Assembly (NCBI GenBank): GCA_031280645.1
Contig: JAITGL010000050.1
Location: forward strand, 1 to 64,000
Source of the DNA: Tannerellaceae bacterium
Lineage (GTDB): Bacteria > Bacteroidota > Bacteroidia > Bacteroidales > Tannerellaceae
Direction of reading: 5' to 3'
DNA: 64,000 nucleotides
The position numbers were made by a program, and so were the translations under genes. Each line of letters opens with the position of its first letter. Within the stretch, counting starts at the first letter, position 1. Below are positions 40,143-48,327 of the stretch, piece after piece. The notes beneath the pieces are model-generated. The model saw only the letters and a list, made by a program, of their open reading frames with translations. It had not been told where the DNA came from and did not search any database.

Positions 40143-42551
40143 TTATTCTTCCCACCATAGCTTGGGAAATACCGAGCCTTTCCCTTCATTTCCGTCAACC
40201 CAGTTGCCTAAGCTTTGCCAATATCTGTAGGAGCCACCACCGTTGCCTATCCCCCATCGCAAATCGCTGTTTTGAACAGGCCAGCTTTCGCCGCTGCCAA
40301 AAGGTATGGCGTTGTCGTTTGATTCTAGATTGCCAATACCATAGTTTGCGTTATCGCCGCTTATATTTAGCCAGTAAGATACTGACAGGGGATCGCCGTT
40401 GTGATGTCCAACTATACCGCCGATATAGATATCGGATTCCGAGATATCGGATTCCGAATAAATACCACCTGTATTATAACATTCAAATACGGAGCCCTTC
40501 CCATTATGGTTCCCTGCTATGCCACCGATATAACGTATACCGAATATATTGCCTGTGTTATAACATGCAGTCATATAAATGCCGGCACGGTCGGAGTAGC
40601 TATTACTAAAGCCCACTATGCCGCCGACATCATTGTTGCCTGTAATATCGCCTGTATTGTAACATCCCACTATAGAATTAGATTCATAAATGTGATATGT
40701 AGAGTGTGTGGCAATATGGCTACTACCAGAGATGCCGCCGACATGATTGCCGCTACCTGTAACGCTGCCTGTATTATAACAGTCCCCTATTCTGCTGCCA
40801 TTGCCGACTCCCACGATACCTCCAACGTCGTTTAAACCTGTAACGCTACCTGAATAATTACATCTCCCAATACCGGTATAGTAGCTGCCGCCGTACATAT
40901 CGGTGCCGAGGCTGGTGTATCCTACAATTCCTCCAACGTTGTCTAAACCTGTAACGCTACCTGAATAAGAGCTGTTACTGACGCTGCCGCCATGGGCGTA
41001 TGCCACAAGACCGCCTACATTATCACCACCTCTAACATCGCCGTTCTTGACATTTACATTATTAATAGCCGCATACTTCCATATGACATTAAATAGTCCG
41101 GCATAACCGGAAGTTGATACATATAAATTATCAATAGTCTTACCGTTGCCGTCGAATGAGGCTCCCCGATCTAATGTTCCGTATAAGTCTTTCGGGTTCC
41201 AATTCTGCTCAGGCCCCATTAAGTCAATGTCGGCATCCTGTATGTAACTCCCATCGGATATCATTTGAAACTCTGCATAACAACCGATAGGGATATTATT
41301 GTTTTCGTCGGCGGGGCGAAATTTAAGATTGCCGCTTTTGTCTATGTTCAAGTAAATAGGGCCGCTGCTTGTATGGCGGCCTATAAGATAACTTTTGCCC
41401 GGAATGCCCAGCGATATTTCCCTTATCACCTTGTTAGCTGTGTGGTCGTACGGTAGTTCGCCGTCGGGTTTGAGGCGAACGTAGAGGGATGAGCTACGCA
41501 ACATAGCGCCGGCAGATGGAGCTGAGGCTGTAATAACAGGAATAGGAGGGTCGTCGGTATAATAAATTTGGATTTCGCCTTGGTAGAGATCCGATGCGCT
41601 GCCGCTCTCGTCGGATAATCCCTCCGGATACCCAATCGTAGGCACGTCCGGAGTAGTTCCGTCCCAATCCTCAACCGTTCCGCTTATCTCTGTATTGTAT
41701 CTTGTAAGAGTAACCGTATACGAATACTTGCGCCCCGACTGCCACTCAACGGGCGACGGTATGGAGGCCTCGTATTCGGCTGTGCCGGTTGTGAAGCTTA
41801 GCTTGATGCCCGCAGTACTGCCCGGTATTATTATTGCTTCGTACTGCGATCCGTCGGTAACTGTAAAGGGTGCGATATTCCCAACCGGCGTAGCCTGCCT
41901 GCTCACCGTGTTCGAGTTCCCCGACAGGTTAAGCGAACCCCTGTACGGCAAGTTCGTAATCCTTACGCTCATGCCCGAAAGCGATTCGGAAACCCCGTCG
42001 CCCGCCACAACGTTGATTATAACCTTCGACAGCTTGTGAGAGAAGTGCAGGTTAACTGTCGACGAGTAGGTGTTGTCGTACCCGCTGCCGCTGTTGTTGG
42101 CCGCGGCCCGCATCAGGTCGATGGCCGATTGCGAAGTCTGGTTCGACACGTCGATGGGGTACGTCCAAACGTCGGTTAGCGACTTGTAGGGGTGGTAGGC
42201 AATGAAGGCTACCTTGGGCGTTGTTACCAGCGGGTAGCAAATAGGGTTGCTCGACGAGAACGTAACCGAGGCCAGCGAGCTTGTGTTCGGGTTTGTATAC
42301 TCCCGGTTCGATACCCCGCCCATAATGTTTGTGGTTCCGTTCTCCACCATAAAGATCCCGATCCTTTCCAGGCCGGTCCAGAGGTTGTTCTGCACCCTGG
42401 TTTCGAGAACCGAGATGCTGTCGGATGCAAATTTAGCCTCAACGGGTTGACCCTCGTTGGGCTTGATCACAATGGTTTCGTCGTGAACCGTGCACGAATA
42501 CAAAACCGCCGCGCAGATGGCGGCCGTAGACAAAATGCGAATTTTGTTCAT
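40143..42551 (-). CDS. Fimbrillin-family lipoprotein with GLUG repeats (paralogue B)
   Basis: 802 residues from ATG 42551 (MNKIRILSTAAICAAVLYSC, lipobox Cys20). The frame extends 27 codons upstream, but those residues would run through a leader hairpin and lack signal-peptide character. Same architecture as paralogue A: fimbrillin-like domain followed by GLUG repeats such as VGGIVGYTSLGTDMYGG, IGDCYNTGSVTG and VGGISGSSHIATHS. The repeat block differs in sequence and copy number from A while the N-terminal halves are almost the same, which points to recent duplication with divergence or exchange of the repeat region. Probably cell-surface adhesion. A GC-rich hairpin sits in its leader. Confidence 0.85.
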   Translation of the reverse strand: MNKIRILSTAAICAAVLYSCTVHDETIVIKPNEGQPVEAKFASDSISVLETRVQNNLWTGLERIGIFMVENGTTNIMGGVSNREYTNPNTSSLASVTFSSSNPICYPLVTTPKVAFIAYHPYKSLTDVWTYPIDVSNQTSQSAIDLMRAAANNSGSGYDNTYSSTVNLHFSHKLSKVIINVVAGDGVSESLSGMSVRITNLPYRGSLNLSGNSNTVSRQATPVGNIAPFTVTDGSQYEAIIIPGSTAGIKLSFTTGTAEYEASIPSPVEWQSGRKYSYTVTLTRYNTEISGTVEDWDGTTPDVPTIGYPEGLSDESGSASDLYQGEIQIYYTDDPPIPVITASAPSAGAMLRSSSLYVRLKPDGELPYDHTANKVIREISLGIPGKSYLIGRHTSSGPIYLNIDKSGNLKFRPADENNNIPIGCYAEFQMISDGSYIQDADIDLMGPEQNWNPKDLYGTLDRGASFDGNGKTIDNLYVSTSGYAGLFNVIWKYAAINNVNVKNGDVRGGDNVGGLVAYAHGGSVSNSSYSGSVTGLDNVGGIVGYTSLGTDMYGGSYYTGIGRCNYSGSVTGLNDVGGIVGVGNGSRIGDCYNTGSVTGSGNHVGGISGSSHIATHSTYHIYESNSIVGCYNTGDITGNNDVGGIVGFSNSYSDRAGIYMTACYNTGNIFGIRYIGGIAGNHNGKGSVFECYNTGGIYSESDISESDIYIGGIVGHHNGDPLSVSYWLNISGDNANYGIGNLESNDNAIPFGSGESWPVQNSDLRWGIGNGGGSYRYWQSLGNWVDGNEGKGSVFPKLWWEE

Positions 42552-42605
42552 GAGATTTAATTTGTAAGTAGTTAAAAAATAGAGAGATTTATATGTACGA
42601 GAATA

Positions 42606-42630
42606 GCGCGCCACCATTATAGTGGCGCGC
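42606..42630. promoter_or_regulatory. Perfect hairpin in the fimbrillin B leader
   Basis: Nine-bp perfect stem GCGCGCCAC / GTGGCGCGC around a 7-nt AT-rich loop, 55 nt upstream of the fimbrillin start. No T run follows immediately on the minus strand (CTATTCTCG), so it is not a typical terminator. It could be a regulatory or mRNA-stabilising hairpin. Its GCGCGCC arm recurs in the terminator after fimbrillin A. Confidence 0.5.
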
Positions 42631-42639
42631 ACGTCTCTT

Positions 42640-42945
42640 CTAATTAAAATTCAAATGAAAATGAAGGGCGTTCAAGTAAAATGTTTTTAGAGTGAATGGT
42701 CGTCGCCCGCCGCCCCTTATGCGGCCGCCGGGCTTTTGCCGGGAAAATGTCCCGGCGCCGGTCAGGGCGCCGGAACTTCCGAGTAGAAAGGTGGCTTCAT
42801 TGTTTAATAGTGGTTTGTCTATACAAATAGTGACGTTGCAGCCGGCCGGATTAAGTCCGGAGCAACGCGATATACTGTCGGTTAAGTTGTAGAAGCAGTA
42901 TGCCGGCAGAATTGTCGGGTTGTTTTTTCTTGTCTTGATGGTCAT
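42640..42945 (-). CDS. Doubtful small ORF, 101 residues
   Basis: Open frame with Cys-containing centre (SISRCSGLNPAGCNVTICIDKPL) and a Gly/Arg-rich part (GTFSRQKPGGRIRGGGRRPF). No signal peptide, domain or relative is recognised. The opposite strand is also open here, and a plausible ribosome binding site was not identified. It lies in line with the minus-strand fimbrillin unit, 7 bp after the 127-residue ORF. It may be a real lineage-specific small protein or part of a repeated non-coding element. Confidence 0.25.
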   Translation of the reverse strand: MTIKTRKNNPTILPAYCFYNLTDSISRCSGLNPAGCNVTICIDKPLLNNEATFLLGSSGALTGAGTFSRQKPGGRIRGGGRRPFTLKTFYLNALHFHLNFN

Positions 42946-42952
42946 TTTGATT

Positions 42953-43336
42953 TTAGAATTTTTCTGGATAGCAATAATTATGATTCTGTGAAATGTTCAA
43001 TCGCATGGTATCGGCCGGCGATAATAGAAAGCTGCCTCTTCCCGTCGACATGTCGCTTCCGCCTGGGCGGAATCTCCGGTTGAAACCAACGGGCCGCTTG
43101 TTAAGATTTACCCCCTCATGCAGTTGCGCAATACATGACATCCCGTTTTTCAACCGGAGATACCCGCCTGCGGCGAGAACAACATGTTGTGCGTACAATC
43201 CTTGCGGGATGGGCGCGGCAGCCTCTATTATCATGGTCCTGATTTTCTGATTCTGTGTTATAGTAACATACATTTGTATTAAGATTAAGCCCAAGCGGTT
43301 TCCCTTTTCGGGCGATGCCGGATATTGCCGGTTCAT
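42953..43336 (-). CDS. Doubtful small ORF, 127 residues
   Basis: Open frame beginning MNRQYPASPEKGNRLG and containing YAQHVVLAAGGYLRLKNGMSC and NKRPVGFNRRFRPGGSDMS. No known family, signal peptide or membrane segment was recognised. It spans a long imperfect inverted repeat, which argues that the DNA itself may be the functional feature. Located between the DUF6261-like gene and the fimbrillin genes, all on the minus strand. Confidence 0.22.
   Translation of the reverse strand: MNRQYPASPEKGNRLGLILIQMYVTITQNQKIRTMIIEAAAPIPQGLYAQHVVLAAGGYLRLKNGMSCIAQLHEGVNLNKRPVGFNRRFRPGGSDMSTGRGSFLLSPADTMRLNISQNHNYCYPEKF
43060..43173. repeat. Inverted repeat with about 13-bp perfect core arms upstream of the fimbrillin genes
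   Basis: TCTCCGGTTGAAA at 43073-43085 is repeated inverted as TTTCAACCGGAGA at 43148-43160, with 62 bp between. Similarity extends outward through CCGCCTGGGCGG-like and CCGCAGGCGGG-like flanks and inward through ACGGG/CCCGT. The arms are long enough for a recombinase or a cruciform. The segment between them shows no promoter match that I can see. Confidence 0.55.
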
Positions 43337-43407
43337 ATCGTTTACAGTTACGTTTCTTATAAAGCTTGCAGCAATTTCAATTTCTTATCTTCCCCTTTCC
43401 GCTTGCA

Positions 43408-44355
43408 TTAACGTTCGCCCACCGAAGGCGGGTTCAATTCGTCGGGATTAACCGGCGGCGGAGTATTACTCGGATTCTGCGGCGGAGTATCGGGCGCAGG
43501 CGGAAGCGTTGCGTCGGGATTTTGCGGCGGAGTGTTGGGAGCCGGAGGATTGGTATTGTCGGGCTTCTGCGTTCCCGGGGCATTATTATCCCCGTCGTTT
43601 TTATCCCCGTCTTTCTTGCGATGCTTTGCCACTATGCCCGCATGCCGGTGGTAGATTTCCGAATACTGGTCGATATTGGCGTTAATCAGGCCTATTATAT
43701 GCGTCAGCTTTTCTTTCACCTCGTCGGAAAAGGGCAGCATCATCATGCCCGTAATAGCCTTGCACAGGTTGTCGAACGATTTGTTAAACGCCCTTCGCAA
43801 ATCAACCATCTTGCCCTCTTGCTGCTGCTGGAGGCGAGCGTCGAGCCGCGCGTTGTAAATGTTGTCGAAAGCGTCGTTGGCCACTTCCAGCGCGTCGATA
43901 ATATCCTTAACGCCGTATTTAACCAGCAGCGCATCATATTTGCGGAACTCAACAATCATATTGCTGATAAGCGCGGTTTCAGACTCGTACTCCTTTCTGG
44001 CGGCATGTTTATACGTGTCGATAATGAATTTCATGCGAGCCGCTTCGGCCTTTCCCTCGGCCGTTATCGGATAGCTTGAGAGCGAGGCGATGCGACTTGT
44101 AAGAGCGTTAACATAAAAATCGCGCCCCGAATCCTTAGCCTGCACCTCCTCGGTTTCAAACATCTTGAGGCTGCGCAGGAACACCCCGTTAAAGGTAGCC
44201 AACTGCTGCTGCATATCCTGGTACAACTGCCCAAGCTCGTGCACGGTTTCGATTTCAGCCCCCGCATGGTTCACAATATTCTTGCCGAACTGGAGATTTT
44301 GCGATGTGAAAAGCTCTCTCAACAGAGTATTGTGCGGTTGAATTTCTTCTGCCAT
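43408..44355 (-). CDS. DUF6261-like protein with Pro/Asn-rich C-terminal tail, directly downstream of array 3
   Basis: 315 residues. The first 240 are alpha-helical and match the DUF6261 layout as I recall it: NALTSRIASLSSYPITAEGKAEAARMKFIIDTYKHAARKEYESETALISNMIVEF, then ALEVANDAFDNIYNARLDARLQQ and THIIGLINANIDQYSEIYHRHAGIVAKHRKK. (Segment about residues 85-235.) The C-terminal 75 residues are low complexity, rich in Pro, Asn and Asp with a duplicated PPAPxTPPQNP motif. No export signal, so probably cytoplasmic. The ATG at 44355 lies about 75 bp from the nearest unit of the 42-bp array, the same arrangement as the other DUF6261-like gene. Function unknown; a DNA- or RNA-associated role is only a hypothesis. 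Confidence 0.6.
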   Translation of the reverse strand: MAEEIQPHNTLLRELFTSQNLQFGKNIVNHAGAEIETVHELGQLYQDMQQQLATFNGVFLRSLKMFETEEVQAKDSGRDFYVNALTSRIASLSSYPITAEGKAEAARMKFIIDTYKHAARKEYESETALISNMIVEFRKYDALLVKYGVKDIIDALEVANDAFDNIYNARLDARLQQQQEGKMVDLRRAFNKSFDNLCKAITGMMMLPFSDEVKEKLTHIIGLINANIDQYSEIYHRHAGIVAKHRKKDGDKNDGDNNAPGTQKPDNTNPPAPNTPPQNPDATLPPAPDTPPQNPSNTPPPVNPDELNPPSVGER

Positions 44356-44430
44356 ACAAATTTGTTTTTAGTTTGATAAATGGTAATAGATCGCAGAGTA
44401 GACAGTTGTTGCATAACCGCTACTTAAGGC

Positions 44431-44866
44431 CAAGCCTTCCCAGGTTTCATTCCCCGAAGTCCCGGCCTGGGTAAAACATAGTTGTTTTAGCTCCGTTGAG
44501 CCCTCGTTCAGGCAAAAACAACTACGTTTTAGCCTCGTTTTGGGCTCAAGCAAGCAAAAACGTAGTTGGGTTGGGCTCGTTTTTGGCTCAAACAGGCAAA
44601 AACAACTATGTTTTAGCTTTGTTGAACTCTCATTCAAGCAAAAACAACTACGTTTTTGCCTCGTTGAGCCCAAAACGAGGTTAAAACAACTACGTTTTTC
44701 CTTGTTTGAGCTCCAAACGAGCCCAACCCAACTACGTTTTTGCTTGCTTGAGCCCAAAACTAGCACAACCCAACTACGTTTTTGTATGTTTGAGCCCGAA
44801 ACGAGCCCAACCCAACTACGTTTTCGCCCGGTTGCGCCTCCATCGAGGCCAACCCATACATGTTTC
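44431..44866. repeat. Array 3: 9 to 11 dyads at exact 42-bp spacing, same family as array 2
   Basis: Box centres at 44480.5, 44522.5, 44564.5, 44606.5, 44648.5, 44690.5, 44732.5, 44774.5 and 44816.5, with degenerate units at 44438.5 and 44858.5. Cores are AAAACATAGTTGTTTT, AAAACAACTACGTTTT and CCCAACTACGTTTT, i.e. the motif of array 2 in both orientations. Midway dyads of the GAGCCCTC or TTGGGCTC type occur at the 21-bp positions that I checked. One 30-bp stretch (44718-44747) is identical and in the same orientation to array 2 (37117-37146). The array is just upstream of the DUF6261-like gene. Confidence 0.93.
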
Positions 44867-45460
44867 GGGCTTGTTGCAGAAGCCGCGGTATAAAACCGGC
44901 ATCGTTTTTGATTCGCAAACCTGCCCTTGCAGCCAGACCCGGCAGGGTGCGGCGCAATGCAAGATCCTGTAATACAAAACCGACGCCGATTCTGATTAGC
45001 CAAGCAATTAACCCGCCGCCTAACGCACAGGCGGCATACCAATTGCCGCCCCACGGTATTCACGAGGCGGATATTGTGAGCAAGATATTTTAAAAGGAGA
45101 GGAGGCCCGTCTACATTTCCATCAGAGACTGTATTCGGGGGGGTAAAATGTAAAGTCTACCCCAGTCTGTCTGGAGCGGTTTTTCATATTTATATGTTAT
45201 TTTAGTGTCATCCATGAAGCTAATATAGTTTTCCATTCGGCTGCAAATGTAATATATTGTTTGGAATGATTACTCAATTGTTGAAAAGTTTTTTCACATT
45301 GGCCGATTGCATTGTAACAGCGCAGTTTAGGCCTGAAAAAGTTATCAACGTAAAGCGTTAAATGTATCAAATGCCATAATTTTTGTTATGCAGATACCTT
45401 CCCGTGCCCCCCTCGACCCGCCTCTCAACAAGCCCGAATAGCCCCGGCCGCAAAAAAAAT
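44867..45460. other. Intergenic stretch without a recognisable gene
   Basis: About 600 bp between array 3 and the terminator of the DUF3108 gene. It contains a GGGGTA...TACCCC inverted repeat near 45137-45165 and AT-rich sequence from 45200 to 45400. A 231-codon minus-strand frame runs through this region and array 3 (44368-45063), but it is explained by the 42-bp period and is not believed. No tRNA or known RNA was recognised. Confidence 0.4.
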
Positions 45461-45497
45461 ACCGGGACAGGCGGGGCCATCCCCATCCTGTCCCGGT
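45461..45497 (-). terminator. Intrinsic terminator after the DUF3108 gene
   Basis: Eleven-bp perfect stem ACCGGGACAGG / CCTGTCCCGGT. It is followed on the minus strand by ATTTTTTTTG and lies 23 nt past the stop codon at 45520. Confidence 0.9.
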
Positions 45498-45519
45498 AAG
45501 CCATCCCGGCGCCGGAGGG

Positions 45520-46398
45520 CTATTTGCCCGCCAGCCGGCAGCTTAGCGGATGCCGCAATCCGCTCGATTCCTTATAGTGCACCTCCGCCGCGCCTATCTT
45601 CAGCTTGGCCCTCACCCTTACGGGGATATGATTATCGTCGTTGCCAATCCAAACCTCGGCGGCTTCCTTACTCTGGGCGAACGCCGCGTCGTAAACGTCG
45701 ATGTAAAAATGATGCGCGCCGTACGACGCATCGCCCTGCTTGGCCGTCGAGGGCCCCGTATACCTGAACCGAACGTTAACGATATCCTTCCCCACCGCCA
45801 CCTTGAAGGGGAACTCGGCCCCCGGCCGCAAATTGTCGAAGTCGATAGAGCGCGCGTACATAACGGCCCCCAGCATGTCGTATACGCAGCCTCCGGCGGT
45901 AAGTACGGTGTCGATACGGGTGCGGCCGCGGGCGCGGCGGGTCGAACGGATGTCGAACGGCTGTTCGTTGGAGAAGATAAGCTCGTCTACCATGTAGAAT
46001 CCGCCTTCGTCGGTATGCTTGGAGGAGCTGATGGGGCGGCCTTGGGGCGACAGGAGGGTCGACAGCGTGTCTCTCATCTTGTAAAAGGTTTCGGCCATGC
46101 CCAGCGAATTAAACTGCATATGATACCGCCAGGCCTCCTCGCCCTCCCACGGCGTTTCGCCTGTGGAAAATACCGCATGGCCGGCTTTCGACATTATCAA
46201 GCCCCATTTAAAGTACACGTCGTAAGATATCCGCTCGCCGTTATGGAACGGAATGTTACTCCACTCGCAGCTTTGGCCCCACGCCTTTACCGTTGGGATG
46301 CAAAGGCAGATTATTACGGCGGCTGCAAGGCTAAAACGGCATCGAGCGGCCGAGCGGATTGGATGAGCTTCCTCGCGATGATTGTTGTCGTCCTTCAT
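45520..46398 (-). CDS. DUF3108 domain periplasmic protein
   Basis: 292 residues. A hydrophobic export signal (FSLAAAVIICLCIPTVKAWG) follows a charged N-terminus of about 24 residues. The mature domain shows the DUF3108 pattern: IPFHNGERISYDVYFKWGLIMSKAGHA, YHMQFNSLGMAETFYKMRDTLSTLL, DIRSTRRARGRTRIDT, PFKVAVGKDIVNVRFRYTG, VWIGNDDNHIPVRVRAKLKIGAAEVHY. Such lipocalin-like proteins are linked to envelope maintenance but have no defined reaction. The start overlaps the preceding gene by 68 nt, so the two are coupled; an internal start would cut into the signal peptide. Confidence 0.85.
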   Translation of the reverse strand: MKDDNNHREEAHPIRSAARCRFSLAAAVIICLCIPTVKAWGQSCEWSNIPFHNGERISYDVYFKWGLIMSKAGHAVFSTGETPWEGEEAWRYHMQFNSLGMAETFYKMRDTLSTLLSPQGRPISSSKHTDEGGFYMVDELIFSNEQPFDIRSTRRARGRTRIDTVLTAGGCVYDMLGAVMYARSIDFDNLRPGAEFPFKVAVGKDIVNVRFRYTGPSTAKQGDASYGAHHFYIDVYDAAFAQSKEAAEVWIGNDDNHIPVRVRAKLKIGAAEVHYKESSGLRHPLSCRLAGK

Positions 46399-48244
46399 TT
46401 CTATAATCCCTGACGGGTTTGGTAATTTCCTTGGGTTTGTTTTTTGTGATCTCTATCGGTTTTTGCCTGGTGAACGGCTGCGCAAGGAGGTTCCAGTTTT
46501 CTTCTATCTCCCAGTTCCGCTTAATCTCGATAATCTTATGATAGTAATAAACCGTTTCGGGCTGGAGCAGCCCGGCGTAATTGCCGGTATCCCACATGAA
46601 ATTATCGTTAAGGTCAACCGTAAGCCGAACGCCGTAGCTCGCCGGGGGAAGATCCATAAACAGCAGTCCGCCCCCTTCGAACCGAACCTTGCGCACGGGC
46701 CTGTCGCCATTATCCACAAGCTCGCCGAAGGCGGGCGCGCCATCCGGGAGCCCTTCAACATTAACGTACAGGTGGCCGTACTCGTCGCGCGCCTTTATGG
46801 CAAACTGAACGCTCGCCGCGTCGTTGCCCCTCCCGTAAATGCTTGTTACGGCTGCCGAATCAACCTCTATCCGGTAGCTTTCCCCATATCCCCATTTCCG
46901 CATGATAAAGAAGTTAAGCGGGTTGGCCGTGTCGGGCATAAGCTCGAAATCAACCGGCTGCCATATCGTATCCGCCTTTTGCTCGAACCGGAACATATCG
47001 GGCGATAAAGCGGCTACGGGCTCGTCGAACAGTACCGACACGGTGTCGTACCGGTTTTGCACCCCCTTAACCGTGAGCTGAAGAACCGCCGGAGGCTCCG
47101 CCTTTTCCTCGTCGGTACGCCTGCGCCTCGACTCGGAGCGCGGCGCGGGCCTGAGGCTTAGCGATACGGTGTCGGTTACAGGCCTGAGCACATTGAGCGA
47201 ATCGCTTGCGGGGTAGGTTATCTCCATCGTCAGGGTATCTTGCCGCCACACGGTCGAATCTGTAATCCAATAATGTATGGCAACGCCGCCGTCGGCCCGC
47301 TGCGGTATGTACCACAACGAATCGGCGGGGGTGAAATTAAGGGGCAGCGGGCTGGGGATACTGTCGAGCGGAGCGTTAAAGCGGAGCGTTAAGCGGTTGG
47401 CCTGGCTGCGCTCGTGCCGCATGGCATACTGCCTCTCGAATTTCTCCTTAAAGAGTTTCAGCACGATATTGTCGGGAGTGAACCGCGTGTAAGGAACGGT
47501 AAGGATCGTATCTATGGTAACCGAATCCTTACGGATGGTATCCTGCCTGGATGTAAACTCAAAGGATGGTATGATGATTGAATCGCCGAAGGCAATCTCC
47601 TCGCCCGGCTGGTCGAACTTATAGTCGCGGTTCTTGTCGTTAAGGGCGAATATGCGGTAGGAGCCTTCGGCTATGTTGCGGATAACGAACCGCCCCCGGT
47701 CGTTGGTTTTCGACGTTCGGGTAAAAGCCTCCTTTACAAAAGCCGAATCGTCGTGATTGGCGTGCAGCCCCACTATTATCCCCGGCACAGGCTCCAGGTT
47801 GTCGGCCGAGAGCAGATGCCCCGATATTTCGAGCGAATCGAGAGCCTCGCCGGTCGAGAACGCGAAGGCGAAGTTCTCCAGCACATTCTTCTCGTTATTA
47901 TCGCCTATGGAGTTGGTAAAGTCTATTGTATACGTGGTATTGCTCTTCAGCGTATCCTTAAGCTCTACCACGGCCTTGCGCCCCTCGGCCGTTATTACGG
48001 GGAGCATTATCTGGGGCGGAGTGATTATAACATTTTCGGATGGCTTGTCGAGTACAATCAGCTCGTCGAACAATATTTCTATGGTTTTACCTTTAAAGTT
48101 CAGCTCGTTCGGAGCCGGCTTGCTTGATATGAACCGCGGCGGCTTCTCGTCGTAAGGCCCCCCGTTGGGCGAGCCTATATTGGCGCACGAGTAAGCTATA
48201 AGAGATAAAAAGATTACTGCGATTGATTTTATATCCTGTTTCAT
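46331..48244 (-). CDS. Lipoprotein with bacterial Ig-like (Big_5/SbsA-like) domain
   Basis: 637 residues from ATG 48244 (MKQDIKSIAVIFLSLIAYSC, lipobox Cys20); a longer frame from 48346 lacks a signal and is not used. After CANIGSPNGGPYDEKPPRF comes the Ig-like domain typical of Bacteroidetes lipoproteins (FISSKPAPNELNFKGKTIEILFDELI). A carboxypeptidase-regulatory-like segment (SLEISGHLLSADNLEPVPG, FVIRNIAEGSYRIFALND) follows, then two more beta-rich domains. The C-terminal 35 residues are basic (KPIEITKNKPKEITKPVRDY) and Ser/Gly-rich. This one-per-genome lipoprotein is common in the phylum; it probably sits in the periplasm or on the outer membrane. Function unknown. Confidence 0.82.
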   Translation of the reverse strand: MKQDIKSIAVIFLSLIAYSCANIGSPNGGPYDEKPPRFISSKPAPNELNFKGKTIEILFDELIVLDKPSENVIITPPQIMLPVITAEGRKAVVELKDTLKSNTTYTIDFTNSIGDNNEKNVLENFAFAFSTGEALDSLEISGHLLSADNLEPVPGIIVGLHANHDDSAFVKEAFTRTSKTNDRGRFVIRNIAEGSYRIFALNDKNRDYKFDQPGEEIAFGDSIIIPSFEFTSRQDTIRKDSVTIDTILTVPYTRFTPDNIVLKLFKEKFERQYAMRHERSQANRLTLRFNAPLDSIPSPLPLNFTPADSLWYIPQRADGGVAIHYWITDSTVWRQDTLTMEITYPASDSLNVLRPVTDTVSLSLRPAPRSESRRRRTDEEKAEPPAVLQLTVKGVQNRYDTVSVLFDEPVAALSPDMFRFEQKADTIWQPVDFELMPDTANPLNFFIMRKWGYGESYRIEVDSAAVTSIYGRGNDAASVQFAIKARDEYGHLYVNVEGLPDGAPAFGELVDNGDRPVRKVRFEGGGLLFMDLPPASYGVRLTVDLNDNFMWDTGNYAGLLQPETVYYYHKIIEIKRNWEIEENWNLLAQPFTRQKPIEITKNKPKEITKPVRDYRNEGRQQSSRGSSSNPLGRSMPF

Positions 48245-48327
48245 AAAACAAAAGTAGAGAAAAAAGGGATAAGGAGACCCCGCCGCTATCCACCCCCGTC
48301 CGGCAAGCTTAAGGCCCGTTTCCCCGC

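Noticed and set aside
37646..44355. Prophage or conjugative element
   Set aside because: No integrase, capsid, relaxase or transfer genes; the content is adhesin-like lipoproteins plus a DUF6261-like gene. Only the flanking direct repeats suggest mobility.
44368..45063. 231-residue minus-strand protein
   Set aside because: It runs through array 3 and intergenic DNA, has no recognisable domain and is explained by the 42-bp period.
45121..45175. Insertion-sequence end (G-run followed by AAGTCTACCCC)
   Set aside because: AAGTCTAC next to seven G also occurs in the acyltransferase at about 3925-3941, but similarity stops after that, no transposase or second end is present, and an eight-base match can be chance.
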